The notes: generated by a model from the letters alone, not told the origin. A stretch of DNA of 11,590 bases from Bacteroidales bacterium (GCA_017535125.1 JAFXUS010000071.1:1-11590), one strand, 5' to 3'; positions 1 to 7,576 are shown, numbered from the stretch's first letter. Numbers and translations: made by a program.

Positions 1-897
1 GACATGGACTTCAAGGTCACCGGTACCGCCGACGGCATCACCGCCACCCAGATGGACATCAAGGTGGACGGTCTGTCCTACGAGGTGCTGGAGAAGGCGC
101 TTGAGCAGGCCCGCCAGGGCCGCATGCACATCATGGGCGAAATGATGAAGACCATCAGCGAGCCGCGCGAGGACTACAAGCCCTTCGTGCCGCGCATCGT
201 CCAACTGCGCATCGCCGCCGAGTTCATCGGCGCCGTCATCGGCAAGGGTGGCGAGACCATCCAGAAGATCCAGAAGGAGACCGGCACCGTCATCAACATC
301 GACGAGGAGCCGATTCCGGGCACCAACCTCACCGAGGGTGTGGTGGACATCGCTTCCGACAACGCCGAGAACATGCAGAAGGCCCTCGATTGGATCAAGG
401 GTATCTGCGCGGTTCCCGAGGTCGGCACCGTCTATCACGGCCGCGTGGTTTCCATCCTCGAGTTCGGCGCCTTCATCGAGATCCTGCCGGGCAAGGAAGG
501 CCTGCTGCACGTCTCCGAGATCGCGTGGAACAAGACCGAGAAGGTCGAGGACGTGCTGTCCGTCGGCGACGAGGTGGACGTCAAGCTCCTCGAGATCGAC
601 GCCAAGACCGGCAAGATGCGCCTCTCCATGCGCGCCCTGACCGAGAAGCCGGAAGGCTACAAGGAGCCGGAGCGCCGGCCGCGCGGTGAGCGCGGCGACC
701 GTGGCGGCGAGCGCCGCAACGGTGGCGACCGCCGTGAAGGCGGCCGCGGGCGCGACGAGCGTCGCGGCGGTGACCGTCGCGAGGGTGGCCGTGACAACCG
801 TCACAGCGACCGCCCGCGTCACAACAACGGTCCTCGCCAGGAGGCTCCCGCCCCGTCCTTCGACGACTATAAGGAGACCGTCGACGAGGTCTTCTAG
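1..897 (+). CDS. pnp: Polyribonucleotide nucleotidyltransferase (PNPase), C-terminal part
   Basis: This is the 3' end of a gene that begins before the window, so the ATG at 4 is internal. PNPase degrades RNA 3'-to-5' by phosphorolysis and acts in mRNA turnover in the cytoplasm. The visible start, DMDFKVTGTADGITATQMD, is the conserved end of the second RNase PH core; the Asp of MDF matches, from memory, the E. coli catalytic D492. Counting from the Met at 4, a KH domain lies at about 64-130 with its GxxG loop as GKGG (80-83). An S1 domain follows at about 140-211 (GTVYHGRVVSILEFGAF through GKMRLSMRAL). The last ~75 residues are an Arg/Gly-rich, probably disordered tail ending in an acidic peptide (FDDYKETVDEVF). 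The order core-KH-S1 is diagnostic. The tail contains two copies of GGDRREGGR (240-248 and 255-263) and probably adds RNA affinity (inference). Confidence 0.97.
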   Translation, partial: DMDFKVTGTADGITATQMDIKVDGLSYEVLEKALEQARQGRMHIMGEMMKTISEPREDYKPFVPRIVQLRIAAEFIGAVIGKGGETIQKIQKETGTVINIDEEPIPGTNLTEGVVDIASDNAENMQKALDWIKGICAVPEVGTVYHGRVVSILEFGAFIEILPGKEGLLHVSEIAWNKTEKVEDVLSVGDEVDVKLLEIDAKTGKMRLSMRALTEKPEGYKEPERRPRGERGDRGGERRNGGDRREGGRGRDERRGGDRREGGRDNRHSDRPRHNNGPRQEAPAPSFDDYKETVDEVF

Positions 898-915
898 ACC
901 TGTCGGCCGAATATA

Positions 916-971
916 AGTTGTCCCCCAAAAGCTGAAAGAACCCTTGCGGGAAAAGCTTTTGGGGGACAATT
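916..971. terminator. Long hairpin between convergent pnp and omega-amidase genes, probable bidirectional terminator
   Basis: A perfect 16-bp inverted repeat has arms 918-933 (TTGTCCCCCAAAAGCT) and 954-969 (its exact reverse complement). The 20-nt spacer contains a small CCC-TTGC-GGG hairpin at 941-950. It lies 20 nt after the pnp stop and 16 nt beyond the stop of the convergent gene, where a bidirectional terminator is expected. Neither side carries a proper run of T after the stem, so it is not a textbook intrinsic terminator. It could instead be a dispersed repeat, a small MITE-like element, or a 3'-end stabilising structure. Confidence 0.6.
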
Positions 972-985
972 ACGTTCCGACCTCT

Positions 986-1774
986 TTATTTCAAATCAAA
1001 GTTGTCGGCGTCTTCGAGGACGGGGAACTTGCGGTGGTAGGAGACCAGGTGGGCGAGGTCGATCTCGCCGCAGGCGAAACCTTCCTGATTGTCCTCGACC
1101 TGCGCGAGCGTCTCGCCGTAGGGGCTGATGAGGGCGGTGCCGCCGTCGTACTCGCACGCGGGGTCGCTTCCGATACGGTTGACGGCCCCGACATAGCAGG
1201 CGTTCTCGATGGCGCGGGCACGGGAAAGCGTGTCCCACGCGAAACGCCGCACGCCGGGCCAGCTGGCCACGAACAGGATGGCGTCGTAGTCGTCGCGGTT
1301 GCGCAGCCACACGGGGAAGCGCAGGTCGTAGCAGACGGCCAGCAGGAAACGCACGCCCATGTATTTGACCACGACGCGCTCGGTTCCGGCACGGAAGCGT
1401 TCGCCTTCTCCGCCGTAGCCGAAAAGATGGCGCTTGTCGTACTGCTCGTAGCTCCCGTCCGGCCGCACGAAGTAGAAGCGGTTGACGCAGGGGGCCTTTT
1501 CGTCATTCGCCGACACCGATCGGCGAATCTCCAACGCTATCGATCCCGCGACGGCCGCATGCAGCTCCGCCGCCTTGCGCTGCATCCACGCCAGACCCGC
1601 GGAGGGCTCGTGCTCGACGGTGGCGTCGGGCAGCGTGGCGAAACCGGTGGTGAACATCTCGGGGAGGACGTAGAGCTCGGCCTGCGGGGCGCGGGCGAGA
1701 AGCTCGTCCAGCTTCGCGCAGTTGGCCTGCGGGTCACCCCAGGTTATATTGAATTGAATCAGACAGATTTTCAT
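986..1774 (-). CDS. Omega-amidase, YafV/Nit2-type carbon-nitrogen hydrolase
   Basis: This 262-residue nitrilase-superfamily hydrolase probably deamidates 2-oxoglutaramate and/or 2-oxosuccinamate (glutamine/asparagine transaminase by-products) in the cytoplasm. The Glu-Lys-Cys triad is visible: E39 in VLPEMF, K114 in YDKRHLF and C148 in AVCYDLRFP. DLRFPVW, RARAIENACYVGAVNRIG and the C-terminal FPVLEDADNF closely resemble E. coli YafV (256 aa), recalled from memory. The start at MKICLIQFN fits the family N-terminus. No clear Shine-Dalgarno precedes it. Oddly, between AGSIAL and VNRF there are 15 residues where YafV has about 6. Residues 82-91 (EIRRSVSAND) are encoded exactly by a palindromic repeat at 1502-1532, described separately. 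It is the last gene of the minus-strand run, 59 nt after the transporter. Its link to sugar-acid catabolism is unclear and it may simply ride along as an amide-repair enzyme. Confidence 0.88.
   Translation of the reverse strand: MKICLIQFNITWGDPQANCAKLDELLARAPQAELYVLPEMFTTGFATLPDATVEHEPSAGLAWMQRKAAELHAAVAGSIALEIRRSVSANDEKAPCVNRFYFVRPDGSYEQYDKRHLFGYGGEGERFRAGTERVVVKYMGVRFLLAVCYDLRFPVWLRNRDDYDAILFVASWPGVRRFAWDTLSRARAIENACYVGAVNRIGSDPACEYDGGTALISPYGETLAQVEDNQEGFACGEIDLAHLVSYHRKFPVLEDADNFDLK
1502..1532 (-). repeat. Palindromic REP-like element, copy A, in frame inside the omega-amidase gene
   Basis: On the minus (coding) strand the element reads GGAG, a 9-nt arm ATTCGCCGA, a 6-nt loop TCGGTG, the complementary arm TCGGCGAAT, then GAC. 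The arms are at 1505-1513 and 1520-1528 on the plus strand and pair perfectly. The flanks GGAG/GAC and the AT-ended arms are shared with copies at 1788 and 2519, although the stem sequence differs. It encodes residues 82-91 of the hydrolase without breaking the frame, at a place where relatives appear about nine residues shorter. Read as an inserted, still translated element (inference). Confidence 0.75.
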
Positions 1775-1787
1775 ATTCTTTGTTTAA

Positions 1788-1816
1788 AGATTCCGGGTCA
1801 AGCCCGGAATGACTAT
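1788..1816 (+). repeat. Palindromic REP-like element, copy B, intergenic
   Basis: These 29 bp are identical to 2521-2549. The palindrome has arms ATTCCGGG (1790-1797) and CCCGGAAT (1803-1810) around a TCAAG loop, followed by GAC. The leading tetranucleotide is AAAG rather than GGAG, so the left edge has decayed or differs. It fills most of the 59-nt gap between the transporter stop and the omega-amidase start, about 14 nt upstream of the latter. A second CGGAATGAC at about 1822-1830 may be a remnant of another copy. Confidence 0.8.
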
Positions 1817-1833
1817 GACGGGCGGAATGACGG

Positions 1834-3300
1834 CTAGAGTTCAATCGGTTTGTACTTCGGAACCAGGGTCTTCATGATGATCCAGGCGAGGAGGTAGGCG
1901 ATGCCGCAGTAGCAGAAGATGATGAAATAGCCGGCCGGTTTGCCCTCGAAACCGAGGAAGCGGAAGGCGGAGCCGGCCCCTTCCGCATAGGTGAAGAGGT
2001 TGCCCGCGACCTTCTGGATGATCATCGAGCCGATGCCGCCCGCCGTCGTGCCGATGCCGGTGATGGAGGCGATGGTGCTCTTCGGGAACATGTCCCCGAT
2101 GGTGGAGTAGAGGTTGGCGCTCCAGGCCTGGTGCCCCGCGCCGGCGAGGCCGATCAGGATGGCCGGCCACCAGGCGGAGTTGAGGTTGATGCCCAGCGGC
2201 TGCGCGAAGAGCGCGGCGATGGGGAAGAAGGCGAAGATGAGCATGGCGAGCATGCGGCCCGCGTACGGGTTCATGCCCTTTTTCTCCACGAAGATCTTGG
2301 GCAGGTAGCCGCCCACGATGGAGACCACGGTCACGATGGCGTAGAGCGTGAAAATCAGCGCCTGGCCCAGGCCGGAGGTGGCGGGGGCGCCGAACTGGTT
2401 GCTGAAATAGGAAGGCGCCCAGAACAGGAAGAACCACCACACGCCGTCGGTGAAGAACTTGCCGGTGATGAAGGCCCAGGTCTGCTTGTACTTCAGGCAC
2501 TGGATGAACGGAATGGAAGGAGATTCCGGGTCAAGCCCGGAATGACTATTAGAAGAGACCGGCGAATCTTCCTCATCCTGATGAATATACGCCAGTTCCG
2601 CCTCGTTGACGCGCGCGCTCTTCTCGGGCTTCTCGTACATGAAGGCCCAGAAGAACATCCAGATGAAACCCAGGCCGCCGATGATGATGAAGGCCCATTC
2701 CCAGCCGAGCTTGACGGCGAGGGGCGGAATCAGCAGCGGCGCGGCCAGCGCGCCCACGGATGCGCCTGCGTTGAAGATGGAGGTCGCGAAAGCGCGGTCC
2801 TTCTTCGGGAAATACTCGGCCGTCACCTTGATGGCGGCCGGGAAGTTGCCGGACTCGCCGAGGGCGAGGATGCCGCGGCAGAGCAGGAACAGGTAAACGG
2901 ACGTCGTCGAAACGGCCAGCGCGACGTTGCTGCCCGCCTCGATGGCGCGCAATGCGGCCACGCTGCCGAGTCCCGTGAAGAGGGCCGTAGCCCAGCCGCA
3001 GGCGGCGTGCATGCAGGCGCCGAGCGACCAGACGCCGATGGCGATCAGGTAGCCCTTCTTGGTGCCCATCCAGTCCACGAACTTGCCCGCGAAGAGGCAG
3101 CAGATCGCGTAGAAGATGGAGAAGAAGGAGGTGATGGTGCCGTAGTTGGCGTCCGTCCAGTGGAATTCCGGCTTGATGAATTCTTCGTAGGTCAGGGAAA
3201 GGACCTGGCGGTCGAGGTAGTTGACGGTCGTCGCCACGAAGAGCAGCGAGCACAGCCACCAGCGCCAGTTGGTCATCAGTTTCTGTTGTGTGGTCGACAT
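1834..3300 (-). CDS. exuT: MFS hexuronate transporter, ExuT-like (anion:cation symporter family)
   Basis: This 488-residue inner-membrane permease probably imports galacturonate/glucuronate or a related sugar acid by proton symport. Family marks are NYLDRQVLSL in TM1 (about 27-36), the loop FAGKFVDWMGTKKG (70-83), LALGESGNFPAAIK (145-158) and about twelve hydrophobic segments in two halves. ExuT members are usually about 430-470 residues. Here the central cytoplasmic loop, between the sixth helix ending near 221 and the seventh starting near 275, is lengthened by NSHSGLDPESP (251-261). That peptide is encoded by a palindromic repeat. The gene starts 1 nt after the eda stop and follows kdgK, so context supports uptake for the KDG pathway. 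The substrate itself cannot be read from the sequence, and other ACS-family sugar acids remain possible. Confidence 0.88.
   Translation of the reverse strand: MSTTQQKLMTNWRWWLCSLLFVATTVNYLDRQVLSLTYEEFIKPEFHWTDANYGTITSFFSIFYAICCLFAGKFVDWMGTKKGYLIAIGVWSLGACMHAACGWATALFTGLGSVAALRAIEAGSNVALAVSTTSVYLFLLCRGILALGESGNFPAAIKVTAEYFPKKDRAFATSIFNAGASVGALAAPLLIPPLAVKLGWEWAFIIIGGLGFIWMFFWAFMYEKPEKSARVNEAELAYIHQDEEDSPVSSNSHSGLDPESPSIPFIQCLKYKQTWAFITGKFFTDGVWWFFLFWAPSYFSNQFGAPATSGLGQALIFTLYAIVTVVSIVGGYLPKIFVEKKGMNPYAGRMLAMLIFAFFPIAALFAQPLGINLNSAWWPAILIGLAGAGHQAWSANLYSTIGDMFPKSTIASITGIGTTAGGIGSMIIQKVAGNLFTYAEGAGSAFRFLGFEGKPAGYFIIFCYCGIAYLLAWIIMKTLVPKYKPIEL
2519..2549 (+). repeat. Palindromic REP-like element, copy C, in frame inside the MFS transporter gene
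   Basis: On the plus strand it reads GGAG (2519-2522), arm ATTCCGGG (2523-2530), loop TCAAG, arm CCCGGAAT (2536-2543), then GAC. Positions 2521-2549 are identical to copy B at 1788-1816. The transporter is read from the other strand, where the element gives NSHSGLDPESP in the central cytoplasmic loop. Its orientation relative to its host gene is opposite to that of copy A, so a different reading frame is translated. Confidence 0.85.
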
Positions 3301-3301
3301 G

Positions 3302-3967
3302 TTATCTGACTTCTCGGATGATTTGCAGGGCGCTTCGGCAGAGTTCGGTGATCCGGGCCCAGTCGCCCGCGGCGACGGCGTCCTTCGGGAAGAGGTTGGA
3401 GCCCATGCCGACGCAGGTCACGCCGGCCTTGAACCAGGCTTCGAGATTGGCCCGCTCGGGCTTCACACCGCCGGTAACCATGATGCGGCTCCAGGGCATC
3501 GGAGCGCGCAGGCCTTTGACGAAGGCCGGGCCGAGCACGTCGCCCGGGAAGACCTTGCAGAGGTCGCATCCGGCTTCCTGGGCCGCGCTGACCTCGCTGA
3601 CCGAGCCGCAGCCCGGGCAGTAGGGGACGAGGCGCCGGTTGCACACCGGCACGACGGCGGGATTCCAGACGGGACCGACCACGAAGTTGGCGCCGAGCTG
3701 GAGGTAGAGGGCGGCGGTGGCGGGATCGACCACGCTGCCGATGCCCAGGATCATGCCCGGGAGCTCCGCGTTGGCGTATTTGACGAGTTCGCTGAAGACT
3801 TCGTGCGCGAAGTCGCCGCGGTTGGTGAATTCGAAGGCGCGCACGCCGCCGTCATAGCAGGCCTTGAGTACCTGCTTCGCGACGGCCGCGTCGGCGTGGT
3901 AGAACACCGGCACCATGCCGGTCTCCTGCATCGTCGCGAGGACCTGGAGTTTGTCGTATTTTGCCAT
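3302..3967 (-). CDS. eda: KDPG aldolase (2-dehydro-3-deoxy-6-phosphogluconate aldolase)
   Basis: This 221-residue class I aldolase cleaves KDPG to pyruvate and glyceraldehyde-3-phosphate, the last step of the Entner-Doudoroff and hexuronate routes. The Schiff-base lysine is K138 in DLCKVFPGD. The catalytic glutamate is E46 in FEFTNR. The region [10 protein letters not shown] (116-125) corresponds to the P-G-x-x-T/S segment of the family, and VTGGV (164-168) is the phosphate-binding end. Length and fold order (single TIM barrel) are normal. It starts 3 nt after kdgK and ends 1 nt before the transporter start, so the three are very probably cotranscribed. Some members also use 4-hydroxy-2-oxoglutarate, but adjacency to kdgK makes KDPG the likely substrate. 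Confidence 0.93.
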   Translation of the reverse strand: MAKYDKLQVLATMQETGMVPVFYHADAAVAKQVLKACYDGGVRAFEFTNRGDFAHEVFSELVKYANAELPGMILGIGSVVDPATAALYLQLGANFVVGPVWNPAVVPVCNRRLVPYCPGCGSVSEVSAAQEAGCDLCKVFPGDVLGPAFVKGLRAPMPWSRIMVTGGVKPERANLEAWFKAGVTCVGMGSNLFPKDAVAAGDWARITELCRSALQIIREVR

Positions 3968-3970
3968 AAC

Positions 3971-5011
3971 TTATCTTGCTACGCGGCCGGAGGCGTCGCC
4001 CTTCATCAGGTTCTCGACCTCGGCCACGGTGACCTGGTTGTAATCTCCGAAAATGGTATGCTTGAGGCAGGAGGCGGCCACGGCGAAGTTCAGCGCCTTC
4101 TGGTCGTCGCCCGGGAAGCTGAGCAGGCCGTAGATGAGCCCGCCCATGAAGGAGTCGCCGCCGCCCACGCGGTCCACGATGTGGGTGATGTCGTAGCGGG
4201 GAGACTGATAGAGGGTGCTGCCGTCCCAGAGCACGCCGCCCCAGGTATTGTGGTTGGCGTTGATCGAGCCGCGCAGGGTGATGATGACCTTTTTCGCGCG
4301 CGGGAAGCGCTTCATCAGCTGCTCGCCCACGCTCTGGAAGCGCCGCTGGTCGATGGCGCCGCCCGTGGCGGTCACGTCGAAGCCTTCCGGCTTGATGCCG
4401 AAGACCTTGTCGGCGTCCTCCTCGTTGCCGAGAATGATGTCGCAGCCCTCGACGAGGGCGGGCATCACGTCACCGGCGGTCTTGCCGTATTTCCAGAGGT
4501 TCTTGCGGTAGTTGAGGTCGCAGCTGACCGTCACGCCGAGTGCATTCGCAGCGCGTACGGCTTCCAGGCAGACGTCCGCCGCGCCCTGGCTGAGGGCGGG
4601 GGTGATGCCGGTCCAGTGGAACCAGTCGGCGCCCTCGAAGACCTTCTTCCAGTCGATCATGCCGGGCTGGATGGTGGCGATGGAGGAGCCGGCGCGGTCA
4701 TAGACCACCTTGCTCGGGCGCGCCACGGCGCCGGTCTCGAGGAAATAGATACCGAGGCGGTCGCCCCCGAAAATGATGCGGGAGGTGTCCACGCCATAGG
4801 AGCGGAGGTCCTTGAGGCAGGATTTTGCGATATCGTTGTCCGGCAGGCGTGTCACGAACGCGGCGTCGATGCCGTAGTTCGCGAGCGAAACGGCCACGTT
4901 GGCTTCGCCGCCGCCGAAGGTGGCGTCGAACTGCCGGGCCTGGCCGAAGCGGAGGTAGCCGGGGGTGGAGAGGCGGAGCATGATTTCTCCGAAGGTGATG
5001 ACTCTGGGCAT
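3971..5011 (-). CDS. kdgK: 2-keto-3-deoxygluconate kinase (PfkB/ribokinase family)
   Basis: This 346-residue cytoplasmic sugar kinase phosphorylates KDG to KDPG with ATP. The PfkB signature 1 region is FGGGEANVAVSLANYG (32-47). Signature 2 is DRVGGGDSFMGGLIYGL (280-296), with D286 of GGGD as the catalytic base. WTGITPALS and CDLNYRKNLW are typical of the KDG kinase subgroup. The next gene, eda, uses the expected product. The start at MPRVITFGEIMLRL fits the family. It begins 7 nt after the der stop, with no room for an obvious separate promoter, so it appears to be transcribed with the housekeeping genes upstream. Codon use here is dominated by GCC, CTC, TCC and GGC and looks different from der, which uses ATA, GTA, GGA and AGA more often. 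Confidence 0.94.
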   Translation of the reverse strand: MPRVITFGEIMLRLSTPGYLRFGQARQFDATFGGGEANVAVSLANYGIDAAFVTRLPDNDIAKSCLKDLRSYGVDTSRIIFGGDRLGIYFLETGAVARPSKVVYDRAGSSIATIQPGMIDWKKVFEGADWFHWTGITPALSQGAADVCLEAVRAANALGVTVSCDLNYRKNLWKYGKTAGDVMPALVEGCDIILGNEEDADKVFGIKPEGFDVTATGGAIDQRRFQSVGEQLMKRFPRAKKVIITLRGSINANHNTWGGVLWDGSTLYQSPRYDITHIVDRVGGGDSFMGGLIYGLLSFPGDDQKALNFAVAASCLKHTIFGDYNQVTVAEVENLMKGDASGRVAR

Positions 5012-5018
5012 AGGCGTA

Positions 5019-6329
5019 CTATTTCTGACGGCAGTAGATCTGCACGGGGCAGCCGGTGAGGTTGAAATGCTTGCGCAGCTGGTTCTCCAGGAAGCGCTTG
5101 TATGGATCCTTGATGTATTGCGGAAGGTTGCAGAAGAAGGCGAAGGCCGGGAATTTCGTGGGCAGCTGGGTGATGTACTTGACCTTGATGTACTTGCCCT
5201 TCCAGGCCGGAGGCGGAGTCTCCTCTATTATCGGGAGAAGCACCTCGTTGAGCTGTGCCGTGGGGATCTTCCTGCGATAGTTGTCAGACACCCTGGCGGC
5301 GGCATCCAGCACGTCCATCACCCTCTGCATCTTCACCACGGAGGTAAAGACTATGGGGACGTCATCGAACGGCGCGAGCCTGGCCCTGAGGCCTTCGGTG
5401 TACTCGCGGAGAGTATTCTGGTCCTTGATGAAGAGGTCCCACTTGTTGACCACCAGCACGCAGCCCTTGCGGTTCTTCTGGATGATGTTGAATATGTTCA
5501 TGTCCTGGGCTTCCATTCCGCTGGTGGCATCGATCATCAGGATGCAGACGTCGGCCTTTTCGATGGCGCGCATGGAGCGAAGCACGGAGTAGAACTCGAG
5601 GTCCTCGTGGACCTTGGATTTCTTGCGGATGCCGGCGGTGTCGACGAGCATGAACTCGTGCCCGAACTTGTTGTAGTGCGTCTCGATGGAATCGCGGGTT
5701 GTGCCGGCCACAGGGGTGACGATGTTGCGCTCCTCGCCCAGGAGGGCGTTCGTAAGGGAAGACTTGCCGACATTGGGCTTGCCGACGATGGCTATCCTCG
5801 GCACCCCCTCGTAAGGGTCGGCAGCAGGCTGATCCTCCTTCGGGAGGACCCTCACCACCTCGTCGAGCAGGTCGCCCGTACCGGAGCCGTTGGCCGCCGA
5901 GATGCTCCAGATCTCACCGAGGCCGAGGCCGTAGAACTGGTAGGCGTCGTACATCTTGTCGCCGGAGTCCACTTTATTGACGCACAGGACCACCGGTTTC
6001 TTGGACCGGCGGAGCACGTCGGCTATCTCGGAATCGTAATCCGTGATGCCTGTGGCGGCCTCGACCATGAAGATCACGGCGTCAGCCTCCTCGATGGCTA
6101 TCTCCACCTGGCGGCGGATGGCCTTCTCGAACACGTCCTCGGAGTTGGAGGTATAGCCTCCCGTATCGACTACGGAGAACTCCGAGCCGCACCATTCACA
6201 CTTGCCGTAATGCCTGTCGCGGGTGACACCTGCAGTGTCGTCCACGATGGCCTTCCTCATGCCTACCAGACGGTTGAAGAGGGTGGATTTTCCAACATTG
6301 GGTCTTCCTACTATCGCTACCAGGCTCAT
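5019..6329 (-). CDS. der: Ribosome biogenesis GTPase Der (EngA)
   Basis: This 436-residue tandem-G-domain GTPase is needed for maturation of the 50S ribosomal subunit. Domain 1 has GRPNVGKST (8-16), DTGG and NKVD. Domain 2 has [13 protein letters not shown] and NKWD. A KH-like C-terminal domain follows, ending [11 protein letters not shown]. The start is taken at the ATG at 6329 ([11 protein letters not shown]) because the P-loop must lie close to the N-terminus; an upstream in-frame ATG at 6365 would add 12 residues lying inside the previous gene. The chosen start overlaps the stop of the small gene upstream as ATGA, implying translational coupling. Confidence 0.97.
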   Translation of the reverse strand: MSLVAIVGRPNVGKSTLFNRLVGMRKAIVDDTAGVTRDRHYGKCEWCGSEFSVVDTGGYTSNSEDVFEKAIRRQVEIAIEEADAVIFMVEAATGITDYDSEIADVLRRSKKPVVLCVNKVDSGDKMYDAYQFYGLGLGEIWSISAANGSGTGDLLDEVVRVLPKEDQPAADPYEGVPRIAIVGKPNVGKSSLTNALLGEERNIVTPVAGTTRDSIETHYNKFGHEFMLVDTAGIRKKSKVHEDLEFYSVLRSMRAIEKADVCILMIDATSGMEAQDMNIFNIIQKNRKGCVLVVNKWDLFIKDQNTLREYTEGLRARLAPFDDVPIVFTSVVKMQRVMDVLDAAARVSDNYRRKIPTAQLNEVLLPIIEETPPPAWKGKYIKVKYITQLPTKFPAFAFFCNLPQYIKDPYKRFLENQLRKHFNLTGCPVQIYCRQK

Positions 6330-6586
6330 ATCTTGTGTTCTTTGTAGAGCGCGCAGCCAGCACACGCTTCGGTTACCTCCCCGGTACAGTTCCCGGGGAC
6401 TTTGTCAGCCTTGCCGAGACGTTCGGCCTCCTCCTCATGGACACAGCGGATGCCGAGACGGCGCATGTCCTTGTTCTTGCTCACCTCGTACTCGGGGAAC
6501 TCTCCGTCCTTCCGGAATATGATGTTGAAGCACATTCCGAAAACGCAGAGAGCAATGATCGCGAGGGTAAGGAGGAAAACTTTCAT
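6326..6586 (-). CDS. Small Cys-rich membrane-anchored protein of unknown function
   Basis: This is an 86-residue protein. Residues 1-24 form one hydrophobic helix ([22 protein letters not shown]) followed by a charged, soluble part. Besides C14 and C19 in the helix, the tail carries C48, C67, C75 and C78, the last two as CAGC, so a metal site or disulphide is possible. The segment [21 protein letters not shown] resembles small uncharacterised membrane proteins I recall from Bacteroidales, but I cannot name a family or a function. It lies between prs (6-nt gap) and der (4-nt ATGA overlap), so it is almost certainly translated. The hydrophobic helix is followed by charged residues, suggesting an N-terminal anchor; topology is not certain. 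Confidence 0.8.
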   Translation of the reverse strand: MKVFLLTLAIIALCVFGMCFNIIFRKDGEFPEYEVSKNKDMRRLGIRCVHEEEAERLGKADKVPGNCTGEVTEACAGCALYKEHKI

Positions 6587-6592
6587 CCGGAT

Positions 6593-7570
6593 CTAGAAAA
6601 TGAACTCGGGGCTGATGGGCTCGTAGTTGTAAACTTTCCTTATGATGGACGCGAAGGTGCCCGTCATACTCATGACCTTGATCTTCCTGGTGTCGATGGC
6701 AGGGTCGGTCGGGAGCGGGATGGTGTCGGTGATGAACACCTCGGTGAGCTTCGACGCATTGATACGGTCGTAGGCCGGACCGGACAGGATGCCGTGGGTG
6801 GCGCAAGCGCGCACGCTGCAGGCTCCCATGTCCATGAGCACGTCGGCCGCCTTGGTAAGGGTGCCGGCGGTGTCGATCATGTCATCGACTATGATGATGT
6901 TCTTGCCCTCGACCTCACCGATGGCGGTGATCTTGGAGACGACGTTGGCCTTGGCGCGGGACTTGTGGCAGATGATCACAGGGCATCCGAGGTCCTTGGC
7001 ATAGGCGTTGGCGCGCTTGGCGCCGCCCATGTCCGGCGCGGCGATCGCGAGGTCGGGGATGTGCATCGACTTGATGGCCGGGATGAACACTTTGCTGGCA
7101 TAGACGTGGTCCACGGGGAAATCGAAGAAGCCCTGGATCTGGTCTGCGTGGAGGTCGCAGGTCATGACCCGATCGGCTCCCGCCGCACGGAGAAGATTGG
7201 CGACGAGTTTGGCGCCGATGGATACGCGGGGCTTGTCCTTGCGGTCCTGGCGGGCCCAGCCGAAATAAGGAATTACGGCTATGACCTTGTCGGCGGACGC
7301 ACGCTTGGCGGCATCGATGCACAGAAGCAGTTCCATCAGGTTGTCTGCCGGAGGGAACGTAGATTGGATGAGGAACACGGTGGCGCCGCGGACGCTCTCC
7401 ATGTAGGCGGGCTGGAACTCCCCGTCGCTGAAGGGAGTGACCTCGAGGTTGCCAAGATACAGGTCGGGCTCGTCCGGAGACTTCAATGCGTTCAATCCGT
7501 CAATGACCTTGCCGGCAAAGTCCCTGGAGGCCCTGCAGGCGAAGATGACCATTTTATGTACGTTGTTCAT
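6593..7570 (-). CDS. prs: Ribose-phosphate pyrophosphokinase (PRPP synthase)
   Basis: This 325-residue cytoplasmic enzyme makes PRPP from ribose-5-phosphate and ATP for nucleotide, histidine and NAD synthesis. Clear class I marks are FSDGEF (47-52), IPYFGWARQDRKD, the CDLHADQIQGFF segment and the PRPP-binding loop IIIVDDMIDTAGTL. Length is normal. The start chosen is MNNVHKMVIF; M7 is an alternative, since the family core begins around VIFACRAS. It lies 6 nt after the engB stop and 6 nt before the small Cys-rich gene, in the same co-directional run, and probably uses the promoter upstream of engB. Confidence 0.96.
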   Translation of the reverse strand: MNNVHKMVIFACRASRDFAGKVIDGLNALKSPDEPDLYLGNLEVTPFSDGEFQPAYMESVRGATVFLIQSTFPPADNLMELLLCIDAAKRASADKVIAVIPYFGWARQDRKDKPRVSIGAKLVANLLRAAGADRVMTCDLHADQIQGFFDFPVDHVYASKVFIPAIKSMHIPDLAIAAPDMGGAKRANAYAKDLGCPVIICHKSRAKANVVSKITAIGEVEGKNIIIVDDMIDTAGTLTKAADVLMDMGACSVRACATHGILSGPAYDRINASKLTEVFITDTIPLPTDPAIDTRKIKVMSMTGTFASIIRKVYNYEPISPEFIF

Positions 7571-7576
7571 AAGGAG

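Noticed and set aside
944..1837. Plus-strand open frame across the omega-amidase gene
   Set aside because: It starts inside the hairpin loop and runs antisense to a gene with a complete catalytic triad.
1502..2549. The repeats as a CRISPR array
   Set aside because: Only three copies, irregular spacing of hundreds of bases, variable stems and location inside genes; no cas genes in view.
2131..5059. Long plus-strand open frames (2131-3309 and 3221-5059) antisense to the transporter, eda and kdgK
   Set aside because: They have no recognisable protein features and lie opposite well-identified genes. High GC at third codon positions creates such antisense frames.
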